DNA of 64,000 nucleotides from positions 12,867,644 through 12,931,643 of the forward strand of contig NC_065548.1 of the NCBI RefSeq assembly GCF_022605725.1, written 5' to 3'. This document shows, in pieces, positions 11,900 through 24,269 of the stretch (its first letter is position 1; every line of letters starts with the position of its first letter). A model generated the notes under the pieces. It was given only the letters and a program-made list of their open reading frames with translations, was not told the origin of the DNA and did no database searches. Made by a program: the position numbers and the translations under genes. Origin of the DNA: Anthonomus grandis grandis. Taxonomy: Eukaryota; Arthropoda; Insecta; Coleoptera; Curculionidae.

Positions 11900-13560
11900 A
11901 GTTGGAAAATCTGTAGTAGTCTACAGCGGAAAGACCAAAGACACGACTTTCGAACCGGGTTTGTTGTGCACTCAGATTATTGCATGTTACCCAGTAAATA
12001 AGTACTCTTAAAGTATCCATGGCACTAATATCCATACACGCACCTATTGAAGAAAGAGACGACTATGTCACCAACTCTTTTCTCTTGAACTAAAAGAAAC
12101 GAGTGCTGAACACAATCTCAAAACAGAATATGACCCTAATACTAAGAGACTTTAATAAACAAGTTGGAAGAGCGAAAGCCTTTAGATTAACCTTTTTGAG
12201 TTAGATACAAAAAAAACTCTTTATTAATAGCACAGGGCTAGCTAAGAGCCAAACTTAGAATATGGAGCTTAACTCAGAAGAAGGACAAAGCGAGAAAAAC
12301 CACTTGTGGAAAATTTATTATTTTAAATATATTAACAAAAAAAATTAATTCTCACTCAAGTCTCTAAGAAGTTACACAAGTGTTAGCATAACTGGAATTA
12401 TTTTAAATCTCATATAAAAATAAATGAATGGTTCGATATGGAGTGTAAGGAAAAGGTAATGTCAAGAAATCAGAACTTAAGAAGAAAGAAATGAGAGCCA
12501 CAAAATAAAGTAAAAGACAACTTGCAAACAACCAGTGTCGACAATAGGGAAAGAAAATTTTTTAGAGAAGGAAAAAACATAACATTGTAAAAAATGATGA
12601 AGGAAACCTAGTAAACAACGAAATAAAAGTAATTAAAACCTGGAAAAAATACTTCGATTTTACATTTTTTTCGATACTACAATTTGTTAAACATTGAGAT
12701 AGTGGGAGAAAGACCGGAGCAAATATTCTACATGGAGCCACTAATATCAGAGTCAATAGTGGAACAGACCTCAAAAGTCATTACCAAATATTGAAATAAC
12801 AGACCAAATTACCGTTTAAGTGTCTGAAGGATGGTGGAGAAGCTTTGTTACAGCATTTTCATGCACCCATCTGCTAAATATAGAATGAAGGAAGAATACG
12901 AATAGTTGAACGAAAAGTGTGCCCATACAAGAATTGATATAAGGTATACTGTTCAAGCTATCCTGGAATATCTCTTATAAATACGGCATATAAAGTACTG
13001 CTCTCTTTTGTTAGATAGAATAACTCCATTTATCAAATACCAATTGGGAGAACCGCTCAAAATTTTGTTTATAGCTAAACAAAATTTTCACTGATGGAGA
13101 AATGATGAAAATGCAGCAAAAATTTACAGTAGCTACCTATTGATTTTTAGCAAGCATATGACAGCATTTTTAGAGTGAAGCTATGAAACACTATACCAAG
13201 AAAAACTAGCAAGAAAAACTCGTTAGACCAGCAAATACTGGTACAGTTTTCTTTAGGGATCAAGGCCATTGCCTTATTCTAGCCTTGGCGGACGATATAG
13301 ATATAGTGGGAAATACAAATTTAGATATAAAAGGGGATTTTTTAAATTAAATACTACAAAAGAAGTCGGTTTAAAAATTAAAAAGAACCAGGAGGATCAA
13401 ATTGACCAAATTTAACCACAGATACATATAATTTTAAGCAAGTGAAGGAATTTAAATATTTCGGAGCTATAATAATAGCAAGTATTAACATGACAAAACA
13501 TTAAAAGACAAAATAACAAATGAGTATTAAAATTATTACATGAACAGAATTCAACCAGTT
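11900..13560 (+). pseudogene. Decayed LINE with endonuclease and reverse-transcriptase traces (copy C)
   Basis: In order, the translation shows a VVHSD string (about 11963), HAPIEERDDYVTNSF (about 12037-12082), LILRDFNKQVGRA (about 12130-12172, the DFN motif of the LINE endonuclease), WFDMECKEK (about 12430-12458), GNLVNNEIKVIKTWKKYF (about 12601-12655), GISLINTAYKVL (about 12966-13002) and FKQVKEFKYF (about 13430-13465). Such an endonuclease-then-RT order is that of apurinic-endonuclease LINEs. Stops and frameshifts are frequent. The copy is more decayed than the RTE pair upstream, and the family is left open (RTE or a jockey relative). Confidence 0.7.
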
Positions 13561-13599
13561 GACGTGTGTTTTGTGCGAATTTATGTCTTAGTTGCTATA

Positions 13600-14650
13600 A
13601 AAAAACGCTTTCAGATTTAGAAATCTTAGACGATCCCCATAAGGTGATACCTCTCATCTGTATTTGGTCTATCTAATTTAGGACTAATGCCTAAATTTCC
13701 AATAATGTGCATCTCAGATACAGAAATCATAGTCGATCCCTATAAAATGAAAACTTGCATCTAAATATAGTTTAACTGCATCATAAACATTTTCAGAAAA
13801 CCCAAATAAAAAGTTAATATTAACCTATTCTTAAAAAATATGTTAATTTTACTTTTTGACTTCATTTAAAACTTTATTTAAATATTTATTTTTTAATCCT
13901 TTTATAGAATAACTTTTAAGAGTACACGCTAATCATGTTCTCCATTAGTTTACAAGCCTTCTTAGATTTCATTCATTTGAATAATTTCAATATCAAGGTG
14001 GGCGCTTTCCCATGTATGCACACACGGGTGATTCTTTTTCTGGTTCTTGTGCTTTACTCATATTTCCAAACAAAGGAAGATATAATGTTGTGTAGGTTGA
14101 GGACATACTTCTCGACACACGATATTGGTTTTTCTTTATGTTACGTTTTATGTATGATTATGTGAAAACTAACAAGGTATAAATAAGAGCGTTAGTGATC
14201 GTATAACCTAACAATATTTAACTAGGTAATGTATTTTACCTATATTAAGTAAAGAGAATACCAGTCCAAAAAGCAAGATAGGCATGCCCTAAAAAAATTA
14301 CGACTCTTCTTGAAGGATTTGTCAACAAAGAATTTTGCACACATTTTCAATCTCTTATCGGTTCCCCTTTTCCCAAGGACGCGTTTTTATCATGGGGATA
14401 TACTAAAATTATTTTGGTTTTATTGTATTTATTTTTACAAAGATGACAAAAAGACGTATTCTGAAATGGGTTAGAAAGAGTTTGCTCACCAGAATTTTTC
14501 AATGATATTTAACATCGGATATATTTACATAAATTTAAAACCTTTTATCGCAGTTATCCACTCAAGATGATAAAAAATAAAAATAATCCGATTAAAAGTA
14601 AAATACGAAAGACAAAAAAAAAGAAACCGTGGAGATTTAAGTCTTCTTTG
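13600..14650. other. Spacer with a dispersed 25-bp motif; no gene
   Basis: Two copies of the AGACGATCCCCATAA-like motif lie at about 13628 and 13733, each preceded by 'agataCagaaatc'. The rest is AT-rich with only short frames, such as 13935-14165, lacking any domain. Confidence 0.4.
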
Positions 14651-14659
14651 TAAAATACC

Positions 14660-14955
14660 TTTATACAACAAAATCCGAAGTGGCCATATCATAATCGTAA
14701 AATCCGGGAATATACCGGAACCGGGGGCCGCCTCTGCGGCAAATAAACCTTTTCGACCGGGAAGAATGAAAGACCAGAAAATAGGATTTAATTCCTGGTT
14801 TGGCCGGAATGGCGGCCGTCATGAATTTCAAACATCCCCGAAAATACATAAAACAATATTTCTTTCACGGTAACCGACCGACATCTTCAAAACCGGAAAA
14901 TTTGCGCCGATCAGACGATTCGGGAGAGTTTTCGAGGAAAACCCATAATTTCCAC
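14660..14955. promoter_or_regulatory. GC-richer island, candidate conserved non-coding element
   Basis: The block contains CCGGGGGCCGCCTCTGCGGC, GGCCGGAATGGCGGCCG and several CCGG-type words, against an AT-rich background. Short frames on both strands (14661-14849 minus, 14800-15006 plus) are open mainly because few AT-rich stops occur here, and neither shows a domain. A regulatory or exonic role is possible; composition is the only evidence. Confidence 0.35.
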
Positions 14956-16034
14956 ACACTTTATTTCTTTAACATATATTTAAGTGACATAAAGTCAATA
15001 AATTAAAGCATAATTCTAACGGATATAATTCTTTGTATAAATTAATGCAATTTAGAGTTATATATTATGCAATTATGGTTTAGTTGTTTTTTAAACCATT
15101 GAAAAAATATAAAAATCAATATATTAATGCATAATTTTAATGGATACGATTCTCCGTACAAATTAGTGCAATTAGAGATGGTTTAATGTAATTTTTAAGC
15201 TACTGCCTATATTGAGGAAGGCAAGAAACCGAGAAAGAAATATAAAAGTCTAATGTATGTGTTTAATTAGCTATATAAAAAGATAAACCTAAGTACATTT
15301 TATTCAAAGGCAAATCAGTAAAGTTGTCATAGCAGTGATTTTGAAAATTTCAACTAACAAATAATTAACTTTTTTTTATTGATTTGAAAAGTTAATTAGC
15401 ACTCCAGATATAGAAACAGATAAGCCTTTTTATGAGTTTGAGTTATTTGAAATATCTTTTTTGTGTCTGCTGTTTTTTTGCGAATTAAATAGCAAACATC
15501 TTAAAGTCTGTCAGGATATCAATAAGATATTAAAGAAAACGTTGAAGCATCAAATCAAGATAAAATTACTAAAGACAAGGTGCTCACAGAAATTGAAATA
15601 ATAAACTATGATAAATAAACAACACATCGGAAATAAAAGTTATAGATGTAACTTAGATATACCGGGGGTTCTTCGAAGGTATCTTATTCCAAAAACGTAA
15701 TATTTTTTTTATAAAAAAATTACATTTATTGGTAACATTTAGTAACTACTGATAAATGAATTTTATCGATAGTTGATTACTTACATTAAAGACACAAGAA
15801 AATACCTCGTAAGCATGACACATTGATATGATTTTTTAAGTAATACATTTTTTTATAATTATTTGAAAAATGGTTGAAACATTTTGGATTTTTCTGGAAT
15901 TTCTTAAAAGTTAATGAAAAAATATTTTTTCAACTTTTCGCTCTCAATGTTTACTATATACTATTTCTGAGTACATAACCCTGTATAAAAATTAATAAAA
16001 CATTTAAAAAAAAACGGGTTTTTTATATTTACAT

Positions 16035-16286
16035 TTTACATTTATAATATAAACAAACGAAAAAAAAACAACTAAGTTACGGTCTCACAAACATTTATTA
16101 TCGACATGCGTTTCGCTCTGTTAGAGCATCATGTCTAAAACTAAAACACCAAAATACACATTAGATTTAATACAATAGAATATTGTCTGATGATGCTCTA
16201 ATAAAGGAAAACATGTGTCGTCAATAATATTTGTTTTTGAGACCGTCACTTGGTTGTTCTTCTTCATTTGTTTATGTTGTACCTGG
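16035..16286. repeat. Inverted repeat of two hammerhead-ribozyme-like sequences
   Basis: Arms of about 100 bases (16035-16135 and 16187-16286) face each other across about 50 bases. Read on its own strand, each arm carries parts of the small hammerhead ribozyme typical of Penelope-like elements. The right arm (plus strand) has CTGATGA at 16188-16194, TGCTCT, then GAAAACATGTGTC. The left arm (minus strand) has TGCTCTAACAGAGC, GAAAC, GCAT, GTC but lacks part of the CUGANGA core. Each arm is therefore damaged in a different place. Outside the motifs both arms share GAGACCG and TTGTTTAT words. Confidence 0.6.
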
Positions 16287-17197
16287 TCTTTTTGATAAAA
16301 TGGATGAAGCCTTTTTGTTATACATATATAATTATACTTATGTGTATATCCTACGCTCAATAGTCAAGTTCCGACATTTAAAAAAATATATCTAGTTTAG
16401 AGTTAGTTTAAACAAAATAAATTCAAAAACAACAACATAAACATAACCGTACTTTTTATCTGGATTTGGAAGACTATAAAATAACGAAAACTAGTTCTGT
16501 GCTAATATATTTGCGTATTTTTTTCAGGCATTGCCAGAATTCGACTATTGAGCCTTACATATATACTTAGATGGTATAAAAAAATAAAGTCACATTGCTA
16601 AAAGTCGACGGTGATATGGTGTTTTACTTTTAACTCTAAATGATCAAATAGCTGCCATTTGTTATTATGTTAATAACCATATGATTAGGATTAAAGCCTT
16701 GGTATCTACAGGTCAGTTAAGTTGGTTTCTTCCAGTGGGATTTTTTTTCTCAAAAACACCCAATAAAATTAGATCTTTAGATTCTGAACAAAATTTTAAG
16801 AAGTTTGATGCACCGCATGCCATTATTTAATTTCAATTATATAAGGTTTATGTAATAGAGGGCGTTGAAACAATTCAAAAAAAAATTGGCATAGCCAAAT
16901 ATACTCGCTCAAAGAGGCTATATTGACACCGAAATAATAGATTTAAACAAAATTATTTAAATTGTTGCAGGAAAAACATTGAAAAGAAAAAACGCTACGA
17001 AAAAGATATTGCAACTATTCTGCAGTATGTGAAGGCAGAATAGTTGCATATGTGAAGGCAGTAAAATTGTCTTCAAGGGGTCCTATTCAAAGGGGCGTAG
17101 CTCCCTTAGGAAGCAATTTCGGACCCATATTAATATAAACTTTTTGCCTTATTTTCATACAAGGATTACGCCCCTGAAAGGATGCCGCTTACTTTTG

Positions 17198-17213
17198 AAT
17201 CACCCTGTATACT
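17198..17213 (-). repeat. Solo mariner-type terminus (CAGGGTGATTC)
   Basis: GAATCACCCTGTATA is the reverse complement of the terminal motif TACAGGGTGATTC seen at the complete element at 29985. It is probably the remaining end of a small non-autonomous relative inside the long-TIR element. No partner end was found nearby. Confidence 0.45.
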
Positions 17214-17819
17214 CACTTAAATCTTTACACTGCGGATGCACGAAATGTTTAAGAAAAGTAAATTTAAACAATACTTTTATGTTGATTGAGTCTTAGATTT
17301 AATGTAATTATAATTAGTAAAATTATATGTGTATAATGTACATTAAAATGTTAGGAAAAAAATTAAATTTGCGAATTTTTTTCAAAAATTGTTTTATTTA
17401 TTCTTATACGGGTTTACGTACTCAAAATTGGTATATCGGAAACTCGCATATCGTATTTATTTTTTAATAAATTTTAAGAATTTCCAAAAAAATTCAAAAT
17501 GCGACTCTTTTTCGCATAATTGCAAGAAAAAATTTACGTAAAAAATCATATCAGTGTGTCATACTTGTCGTGTTTTTTAAAGGTAGGTCAACCCTAACAC
17601 ATCTAATTTTTTTTTAAATTTCGTTTGATATATTAAAATATAACGTAAATATTGTGCTAAATATATATATCAGACAGTATTGGATCTTTATGGTAGGTAA
17701 ATATCTATGGATGAATTTTATTTATCAATAGTTACTAATTGTTACCAATGATTTTTTTATTAAAAAAAAAATTTACGTCTTTGGGTGGAGTACCTTCGAA
17801 GAACCCCTGGTATACCTAA

Positions 17820-18470
17820 ATTAAATAAGTTTCAACTTAATTTATAATCTATATAAAATGATACTTTTTGTACACTATCGGTGAGCAACTATTTTACCTT
17901 TTTAAATTAAATATGTAATATTTTTGATGATATATGTTTACTAAAGTCATCTATCAAAATAACGCAGTATACATACATGATTCTTATATTAAGATAAACA
18001 TTCTTCAGTTTGATCACATCAGTCGACCTTAATCATAGTTTTGATAATGCAGAATAATTAATAAACGACTGATGTAAACTCTTTTTAACAACAAAGTACA
18101 AAAACTGTTATTACTTTTCACTAATAAGCTTATAGATTACTGACCCAAGTAAACAGTTTTTTCAAAATATTTTTTGTTAATAGTGTGCTTATTAGTTGAT
18201 TTTTTAGGTATAATTTGTGAAAAAAATAAGGTTCATTGAAACCACATCAACATCTCTAGCTTAAAAATTTGATCTCGATAACGGGCTCTGTACTTTTTTT
18301 TTTCATTTAATTTTAATAAATATGAAATTCAATAAATTAAGAAAAAAAACAAAAACTACCACAGGAGTAATTTGACGTCAAATAATACACTTTTTATCTT
18401 AACGAGACATAAGTGTTCTCGACAGTGGTTTTATAATTTCAATGACCTCAAAATTAAAAAAAAAGACCAT
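17820..18470. other. AT-rich stretch, no gene recognised
   Basis: Nothing beyond low-complexity AT-rich sequence was identified. Confidence 0.45.
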
Positions 18471-18474
18471 TAGT

Positions 18475-19210
18475 AAATTTTTGTCGTGAAACAAATAAGA
18501 GTTTCTTACTGTTTTTTTGCGAAAACTCGCCATCTAATCGAACCGGAAGTTTAAATGGCGCGCACCGGAAATTTTGAAATTCCTCGGGTCTCGGACTGCA
18601 AAAGGTGGATGCATCTTTCATTTTTTGGGAGTAACACAGCGGAAAGCCGTAAAAATAATGGGGCCTATAAAGCAAACGCCGTACGTAAGTAATAAGAAGG
18701 GCTTATCGCGAATCTCTATAACGGTATATTATTGTACAGGCCTTGGCATAATGTGATTCTTTTTCTTATAAATTAGAATAAAATAAATTTACAAAAAACA
18801 TCTTAAGAAAGACGTTTACGATCTGTTGCAGGAGCAACGAAACAAAGTGCACGATAGTAAACAGTCGTTTGCTGACAGCGGCAAGAGGAGCAAAAAAAAA
18901 CACTAGAAGACAAAGAGCTTATCGGAAAGGTATTAAGGGTATTAGTTTTTGCAAAGGGGAGATCATGCGGAAAATCGGTTTATTGGGAAAATAGCACGAG
19001 AACAACATTCCGACGGAATTGCGGAAACTGGGGAGACGCCCGGCGCAGATCCCGTAATACGTTTGTTACATCGGAATTTGTCCAATTAGAGGACAAAAAC
19101 ACCAAACGAAATGCCTCGGGGTTTTTACAAAGCCGAGGCAAGTCGGTTTCGCGATTATTGCCTATTAAATTCGTTGGATTTTTGGTTTCGGCAAACGGTT
19201 TGAAAAACTG
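18475..19210. promoter_or_regulatory. GC-richer island with splice-like signals, candidate conserved element or exons
   Basis: Two GC-richer blocks, about 18500-18690 and 18830-19200, are separated by an AT-rich gap. The first ends in TAC followed by GTAAGTAAT (donor-like, 18685), and the second begins just after CTGTTGCAG (acceptor-like, ending about 18834). The first block is open from 18538, but its translation (for example FHFLGVTQRKAVKIM) shows no domain. In the second, TGCCTCGG and CCGAGGCA (19112-19119 and 19133-19140) form an 8-bp hairpin with a 13-base loop. It may be regulatory DNA or untranslated exons. Confidence 0.3.
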
Positions 19211-19995
19211 AAATTGACAGTCTCTCGTGTGTTATTCTTTTGATATTTTGCTGCCCGAAATGTCAAATTTATTAGAAAAATCGTTCTTTCTATTCTTTTC
19301 ACTTATTCAAGGTTTTAAGGCCACCACTTGGTCAGTATTTTTTATCTTCTTTCTGACTTTTTTATTCGTTTTGTGGTGCATGGTTGTTAAGGTTTTGTTA
19401 AGTGGTTCAACACTCTAAATGTGTCCGTCAATCTTACAGCAGTATTAACTGTTATAATTAAAGCAAATTTACCATGTGAGAATATGAATTTACTATATTT
19501 ATTAAATTAACCTAAATGATACTAGATTTAGGAAAATCACAGCTTTTTTACTGTCGATAAAGTCATTTTGCATAAAAATTAATCCATATGGTTAAAAAAC
19601 CCGGCACTCTTACAGAACATTACGAAAATTACAGAAGCCCATAAAACTGATTAAAATACGGCTAAAATTCCCTGCTTACATTATTATAACATCACAGGTA
19701 TCTGTAAATTCGAATGTTAGGCAGCTTGCATCTTAGTAAGCCAAATGCAAGATGAAAATTGGTATATGAATAGAGGTGCCAAGAAAATAGGTTATTTTAT
19801 TAGACCAAACGTTCTTGCAAAAAAATTCACAAAAAGAAACTCATTAATAGAAATGCTGGGTGCTCTGCATTAACATGGAAACCACTAATAGAATGATGCT
19901 AGTAATTATTAATAGTATTGGACCACACCAAGTTTAAAGATTTGTTAGAAGAAACAAACGAAGAGATTTCCTAACAAATACTGATCCGCCTATAA

Positions 19996-20190
19996 TTGAG
20001 AGTATTAAAAAAGAATGTGCTTTTTACTAAAAAAGCTATATTTTGGCATTTTGCAAAGCTGACCCAAAAAGCTAAGTATAAGAAGTTTACCATTTTTGAC
20101 GAAGATCAGGACGAAATCGTGCTGCAGTCACTGAGGATACTGGCACATTACTTTAAAGAAGATTTGTCGACCTTTTGTTATCAATTTGAC
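19996..20190 (+). other. Candidate isolated coding exon with a GTAAGT donor
   Basis: The frame is open and acquires coding-like composition from about 20030, with the string FDEDQDEIVLQSLRILAHYF near 20092-20151 and FCYQFD before 20190. It is followed directly by GTAAGTACA, a good match to a splice donor. Acidic and hydrophobic residues alternate as in a helical segment. I do not recognise the family. It could be an exon of a host gene or a remnant of a transposon protein. No clear acceptor was found; the frame start given is only where the frame opens. Confidence 0.3.
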
Positions 20191-20239
20191 GTAAGTACAG
20201 GCTGCAAATATATAATTTTTTAATAGCTTACGGTTTTTT

Positions 20240-21470
20240 TTTAAGAATTCCTTTATGACTCTTTACAGACAAGACCTAAAGGTTCCAAACTAGTCCCCAC
20301 GGACCATAAGTATAGGAGCAAAGTGACTATACTTGTTTAAATACATCTTCAAAACACAGAGATAAAAAATCAACAAAAAAAAATTGAGATTTATAGAAAA
20401 AATTTTAAAAATTAAGAATTAAATGGGAACATTTAAATATACTTACAATAGAAACATCAAACTCTTTAGTTGTGACGAATAGAACATAGTGGATTGTATT
20501 TGTTGTATCTGTTGTAGTCTAATATTTTTTTCAGTTTGTTTACCGTTTGTGTGTACTTACGTTATATTAGGTAAATGTTAAATAAAATGTGTACTATTAG
20601 AATGGACTTATTTATTAACCCATTTAAGCATATAAAATTATTGTGAAAAAATCTGCATTTCAAAAGTCATTTTCCAATAACGTGCTAATAAAAAATAAAA
20701 CGTAAAGGCCAAAAATACTGGTTTGGAAATTTAAAAAAAAACGTGTAAAAGATTCAAGTAATAAAAGACAATAAATATTATTTTTCCGTGATTACTTGAT
20801 TAAAAATTAAAACTTTTAACGCATTCATAGCACCCTATTTTGAAATTTAAATAATAAATTTTTTTCTATGAGTATAAAACAAAAAGTAGCAAATGCGGTA
20901 TCATTATTCTCAGAATATATTTTTTTATGAAAATACTTATTAATATACCATTTATCCCATTTAAAATAAGAAAGTTAGTGTCATTTCCTGATAAAACGGA
21001 AGGGATGGAAAATAATAGAGTATGTCAAAAGATGCTCACATCACTATTCTATCGATATACCAAATTTCATTTGTTTATCTCGAAAATTAAAAAAGTGTTC
21101 CCTTTTTCTGTGTCACCCGGTATATTCAGTATATTAACGCTTTAAAAATGTCGTGGCTATCAGGTAGGGTCTGTGTAGGCCAGCCTTAAAAAATCTTAAT
21201 TAGCATAATTTAATACTATTAAAAATCGGAAGAAGTGTTTTATTTAAAATAAAATAATATTATTTTTGCACTTCTTTGAAAATACAAATTTTCTTATATT
21301 AAGGAACTCACTTCTGCCTCTCTCTCTTCTACCTCTTTCGCATATTTTTATTTTGAGTTTTAACCAAGATAAAGGCATAATTTCCTAACTAAAAACGTAG
21401 TGTTATGCAAGACTTACATTTCTTACTTTAAATTGAACGACTTTATTGCTAATATAAATGTAAAAAGCAA
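20240..21470. other. AT-rich stretch with one transposon-end-like motif
   Basis: At 21113-21125 the string GTCACCCGGTATA resembles the right end of small insect DNA transposons of the ACCGGGTGAC type, but no matching left end was found. The rest is AT-rich DNA with short uninformative frames. Confidence 0.35.
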
Positions 21471-21499
21471 AATATAAACCCAATTTTAAAGTTACAAAC

Positions 21500-21860
21500 T
21501 AATTTTGCATATCCACCCGCACACATTCTATGAGATCAAACCGCCCCCAAAGCGCAAATCCAATACAACCGAATCCGCTTCGTGGTTTGGAACTCATAAA
21601 ACTGCACCGCGAGTCCCCCCTTAATCCCCAAAAGTAACATCTAACTTCAATGGTTTCGAAATAGCAAAACTAACCACTTTAAACACATTAAAATCGTATA
21701 AAGTTTCCAACGCGACTAGGACGTCGTGTTGCCCTCTCGCTCACGTCTTAGTCGAAAAAATACCGAGTGCGAAAGGGACAGAGTTGGGGTATTAATTTTG
21801 GGATTAGGACGGGACCATACCGGATATCCGGATGTGCATTTAGGCGAGCCATTAAAATGT
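21500..21860. promoter_or_regulatory. GC-richer island, candidate conserved non-coding element
   Basis: The block is distinct in composition, with CCGCCCCC, GCGACTAGGACGTCGTG, CCCTCTCGCTCACG and TACCGGATATCCGGAT (a palindrome, CCGGATATCCGG, near 21820). It is crowded with stops in all frames, so it is more likely regulatory than coding. Confidence 0.35.
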
Positions 21861-23195
21861 CGTAAAGTAAAATTATTGGGTGCTGATGTTTGATCATTGT
21901 GTTGATTTTCTGATGAATCTTGAAATTTATATGAAGGATTATGCTAGATAGTGTTTAATGAGATTTAAGTACTTAAAAAAAGAAATATATGTATTTTTCC
22001 TCCATTTCTATTCTTAAGTTATAAAGTGGTGTTATCAACATAAAAAAGTGAATAAGCATATCATAACTGTCTGCTCGTAAACCATAATAAGAGTTTATTA
22101 ACATTTGGTTGCTCAGCTGAAATATTTTAATTATAATGCAAACTTAACAGACTCATGTGAAAATATGCAAAACCATATAAAGTTTATTATGTAAATGAGA
22201 GAGAAAGATCAATTATGGCTTTTTTAATAACAACTAATTACTACTTAAGAAAATTCTCAAGGAAAGCAATATAAGCTTGTGATAGTTAGTTATAAAAAAA
22301 TGTAAAAATAGATGATGCACTGCATTTTAAGAAAATTTGAAATTGAATTATTCTTATCCATATTATTTTCAAGAAAAAAAATTACAGGATTATAATTTAA
22401 AAAATGTCATTCAGGGACACAATGAATCATAATATTTGTATGTGTACCTCATTTAAACTTAATATTATTTTAATTAAATTAATATATTACAATAATATTT
22501 AGAACCGACTGAAAGAGAAAAATTGGCTTGTAAGAATGCCAATGATAAAAATTACTTTAATCCATGGAATTTTTGTACATATATCTGTATAACTTTATCC
22601 CAATCAATATATTCCTTAATTTTAACAAAAGTTCTATTTTTAAGATGAGTGGAAATTAACTACCCTAGGGATGGTAAAAGAAACATGTTTTTGAATATAA
22701 AAGTAAAATGCTGGTGGCAAAATATAAAAGTTGTTTGTTTTTGACCTTGTACCAGAGGGGTGACTAACATGACTACGAAAACTAAGATTTCTGCTGCTTT
22801 TTGTGTACAGCTGTCTAATGTTAAACAGTCCAGAGGCTTTAAATTACTTCTCGGATGGAAAACTCTTATTTTTAGAAAGCATAACTATATTTTTGTACAA
22901 TTGCCAGAGTATTGTTACACGTCTCTCCTCACGCTATTATACCATATGACAACACTGACTCAACCAACGTTCTCTACACAGTAGTAATAGTTTTTCGTAA
23001 GCTTATAAAACTTGTAGAATAGATTTTTCAATTTTGTGTTTATATATTGTAAGTGGCTATACCATGACATGCAACGATCAAAGTATATTCTGAAATATTT
23101 GATACTTTCCTTCCTTCCAATTAATTCAGTATATTTTAGATGTAAGAGTCATATTCGTTAAGGGGAACTTAAGTGTTTTGACGTTAATAAATTAG
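21861..23195. other. AT-rich stretch, no gene recognised
   Basis: A 74-codon frame at 22760-22984 has no domain and no supporting context. Nothing else was identified. Confidence 0.4.
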
Positions 23196-23199
23196 AGTC

Positions 23200-23800
23200 T
23201 AGTCTGATTTCTAACCAAAATCACAGTATCATCAGCAAACCGACAAGTATGCTCTCTCATAGTACATTAGATAAGCCATTGACATAAATTAAAAAGAGGA
23301 TCGGACATAACACTGTACCCTAAGGAACACTAAATGTGACTGGCCTTAAATCACTGTTGATTTTGTCCATTTTTGCTAATTGGGTTCTGTTGCTTAAATC
23401 CAATTTAAAGAGATCTAAGGCCAAGCCTTAAATACCAAAAATTTCGTTTTTTTTTAACACAATATGGTGCTCCACAGTGTCAAGGGACTTTGGCAATTCG
23501 CGCAAGACAGCTAGTAACTTGAAGTTATTATTAAAATTGCTGGTAATAAATCTAGGCATCGTCAGTACTGCACCCTGCTTGGAAACCAAAATGATTTTCT
23601 CATATTATTTTCTTTCTTAAGATATGCACATGCTACAATTTTGTTAAGTAATTATCTTTCTCTTGTTTATCCCCTGCTTTATGGATGGGAATAATTATAG
23701 ATTATTTGCAAATAACTGGATAGATGCCAGTTCTAAAACCGTAATTAAACAAATGCTTAGGAGGATTTGTTAGATAAAGATGATTTCTTTTCTATCAAGT
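23200..23800 (-). pseudogene. Decayed jockey-type LINE reverse transcriptase
   Basis: On the minus strand the translation gives GTVLCPILFLIYVN (about 23285-23328), corresponding to the QGSVLGPLLFxLYxND region, and FADDTVILV (about 23210-23245), which is the catalytic motif C with both aspartates. Upstream on that strand (23440-23570) are further RT-like pieces. Stops, including one where Q is expected before GTVL, and shifts make it non-functional. The N- and C-terminal parts are missing or unrecognisable. Confidence 0.75.
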
Positions 23801-24265
23801 TTCATCCTTACCTCCAGCTACCATTATTAATAGAGGTTGTTTGTTTAATTATTTAATTGATCGAGGTTAAAAAAATTGGGTTACTGTGTCTTTCCGAATT
23901 CTATGTTTTGAAGCAACAATATTTTTTGCCATTTTAAGGCTACTAAACTAAGAAATTCTTTTATGCATTTAATAATATTTTTTTTCACTACTTTAATTAG
24001 TAACTTGTTTTATGGTTTTAATTATTTAGGATCTCGGTTGTCAATCATATTTTTATAATAATTATTTTTTGTTTTTTTAAATAATTTTGTAAGTTTAGTG
24101 CGATATTCTTTGAAATTTTTTAAAGTATCTGGATTTTTTTTTTTTGCTACATGCAGTAATGCAATTTTTAAGTCTGTCCCTTTGTCGAATTAATAATACC
24201 AAGTCTATAGTCATCCATGGCTGAATATAGTCAAATTTAAATTTTTATTGTTATTATAGATGTAT
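23801..24265. other. AT-rich stretch leading into a tandem array
   Basis: T-rich DNA without a recognised gene. The last 100 bases begin to resemble a degenerate unit of the array that follows. Confidence 0.4.
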
Positions 24266-24269
24266 ATTT

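Larger units (their letters stand above)
15662..17810. mobile_element. Long-TIR DNA transposon, TA target site, no recognised transposase
   Basis: The left end reads CCGGGGGTTCTTCGAAGGTA and the right end, in reverse complement, CCAGGGGTTCTTCGAAGGTA; each is flanked by TA (15660-15661 and 17811-17812). The similarity continues inwards for about 350-440 bases on each side (15662 to about 16016, and about 17372 to 17810), with an indel of about 85 bases between the arms. The interior has no open frame that I recognise and includes an inverted Penelope/hammerhead-like segment, so the element may be non-autonomous and itself a host of a later insertion. TA flanks suggest the Tc1/mariner superfamily, but without a transposase this is inference. 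Confidence 0.8.
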
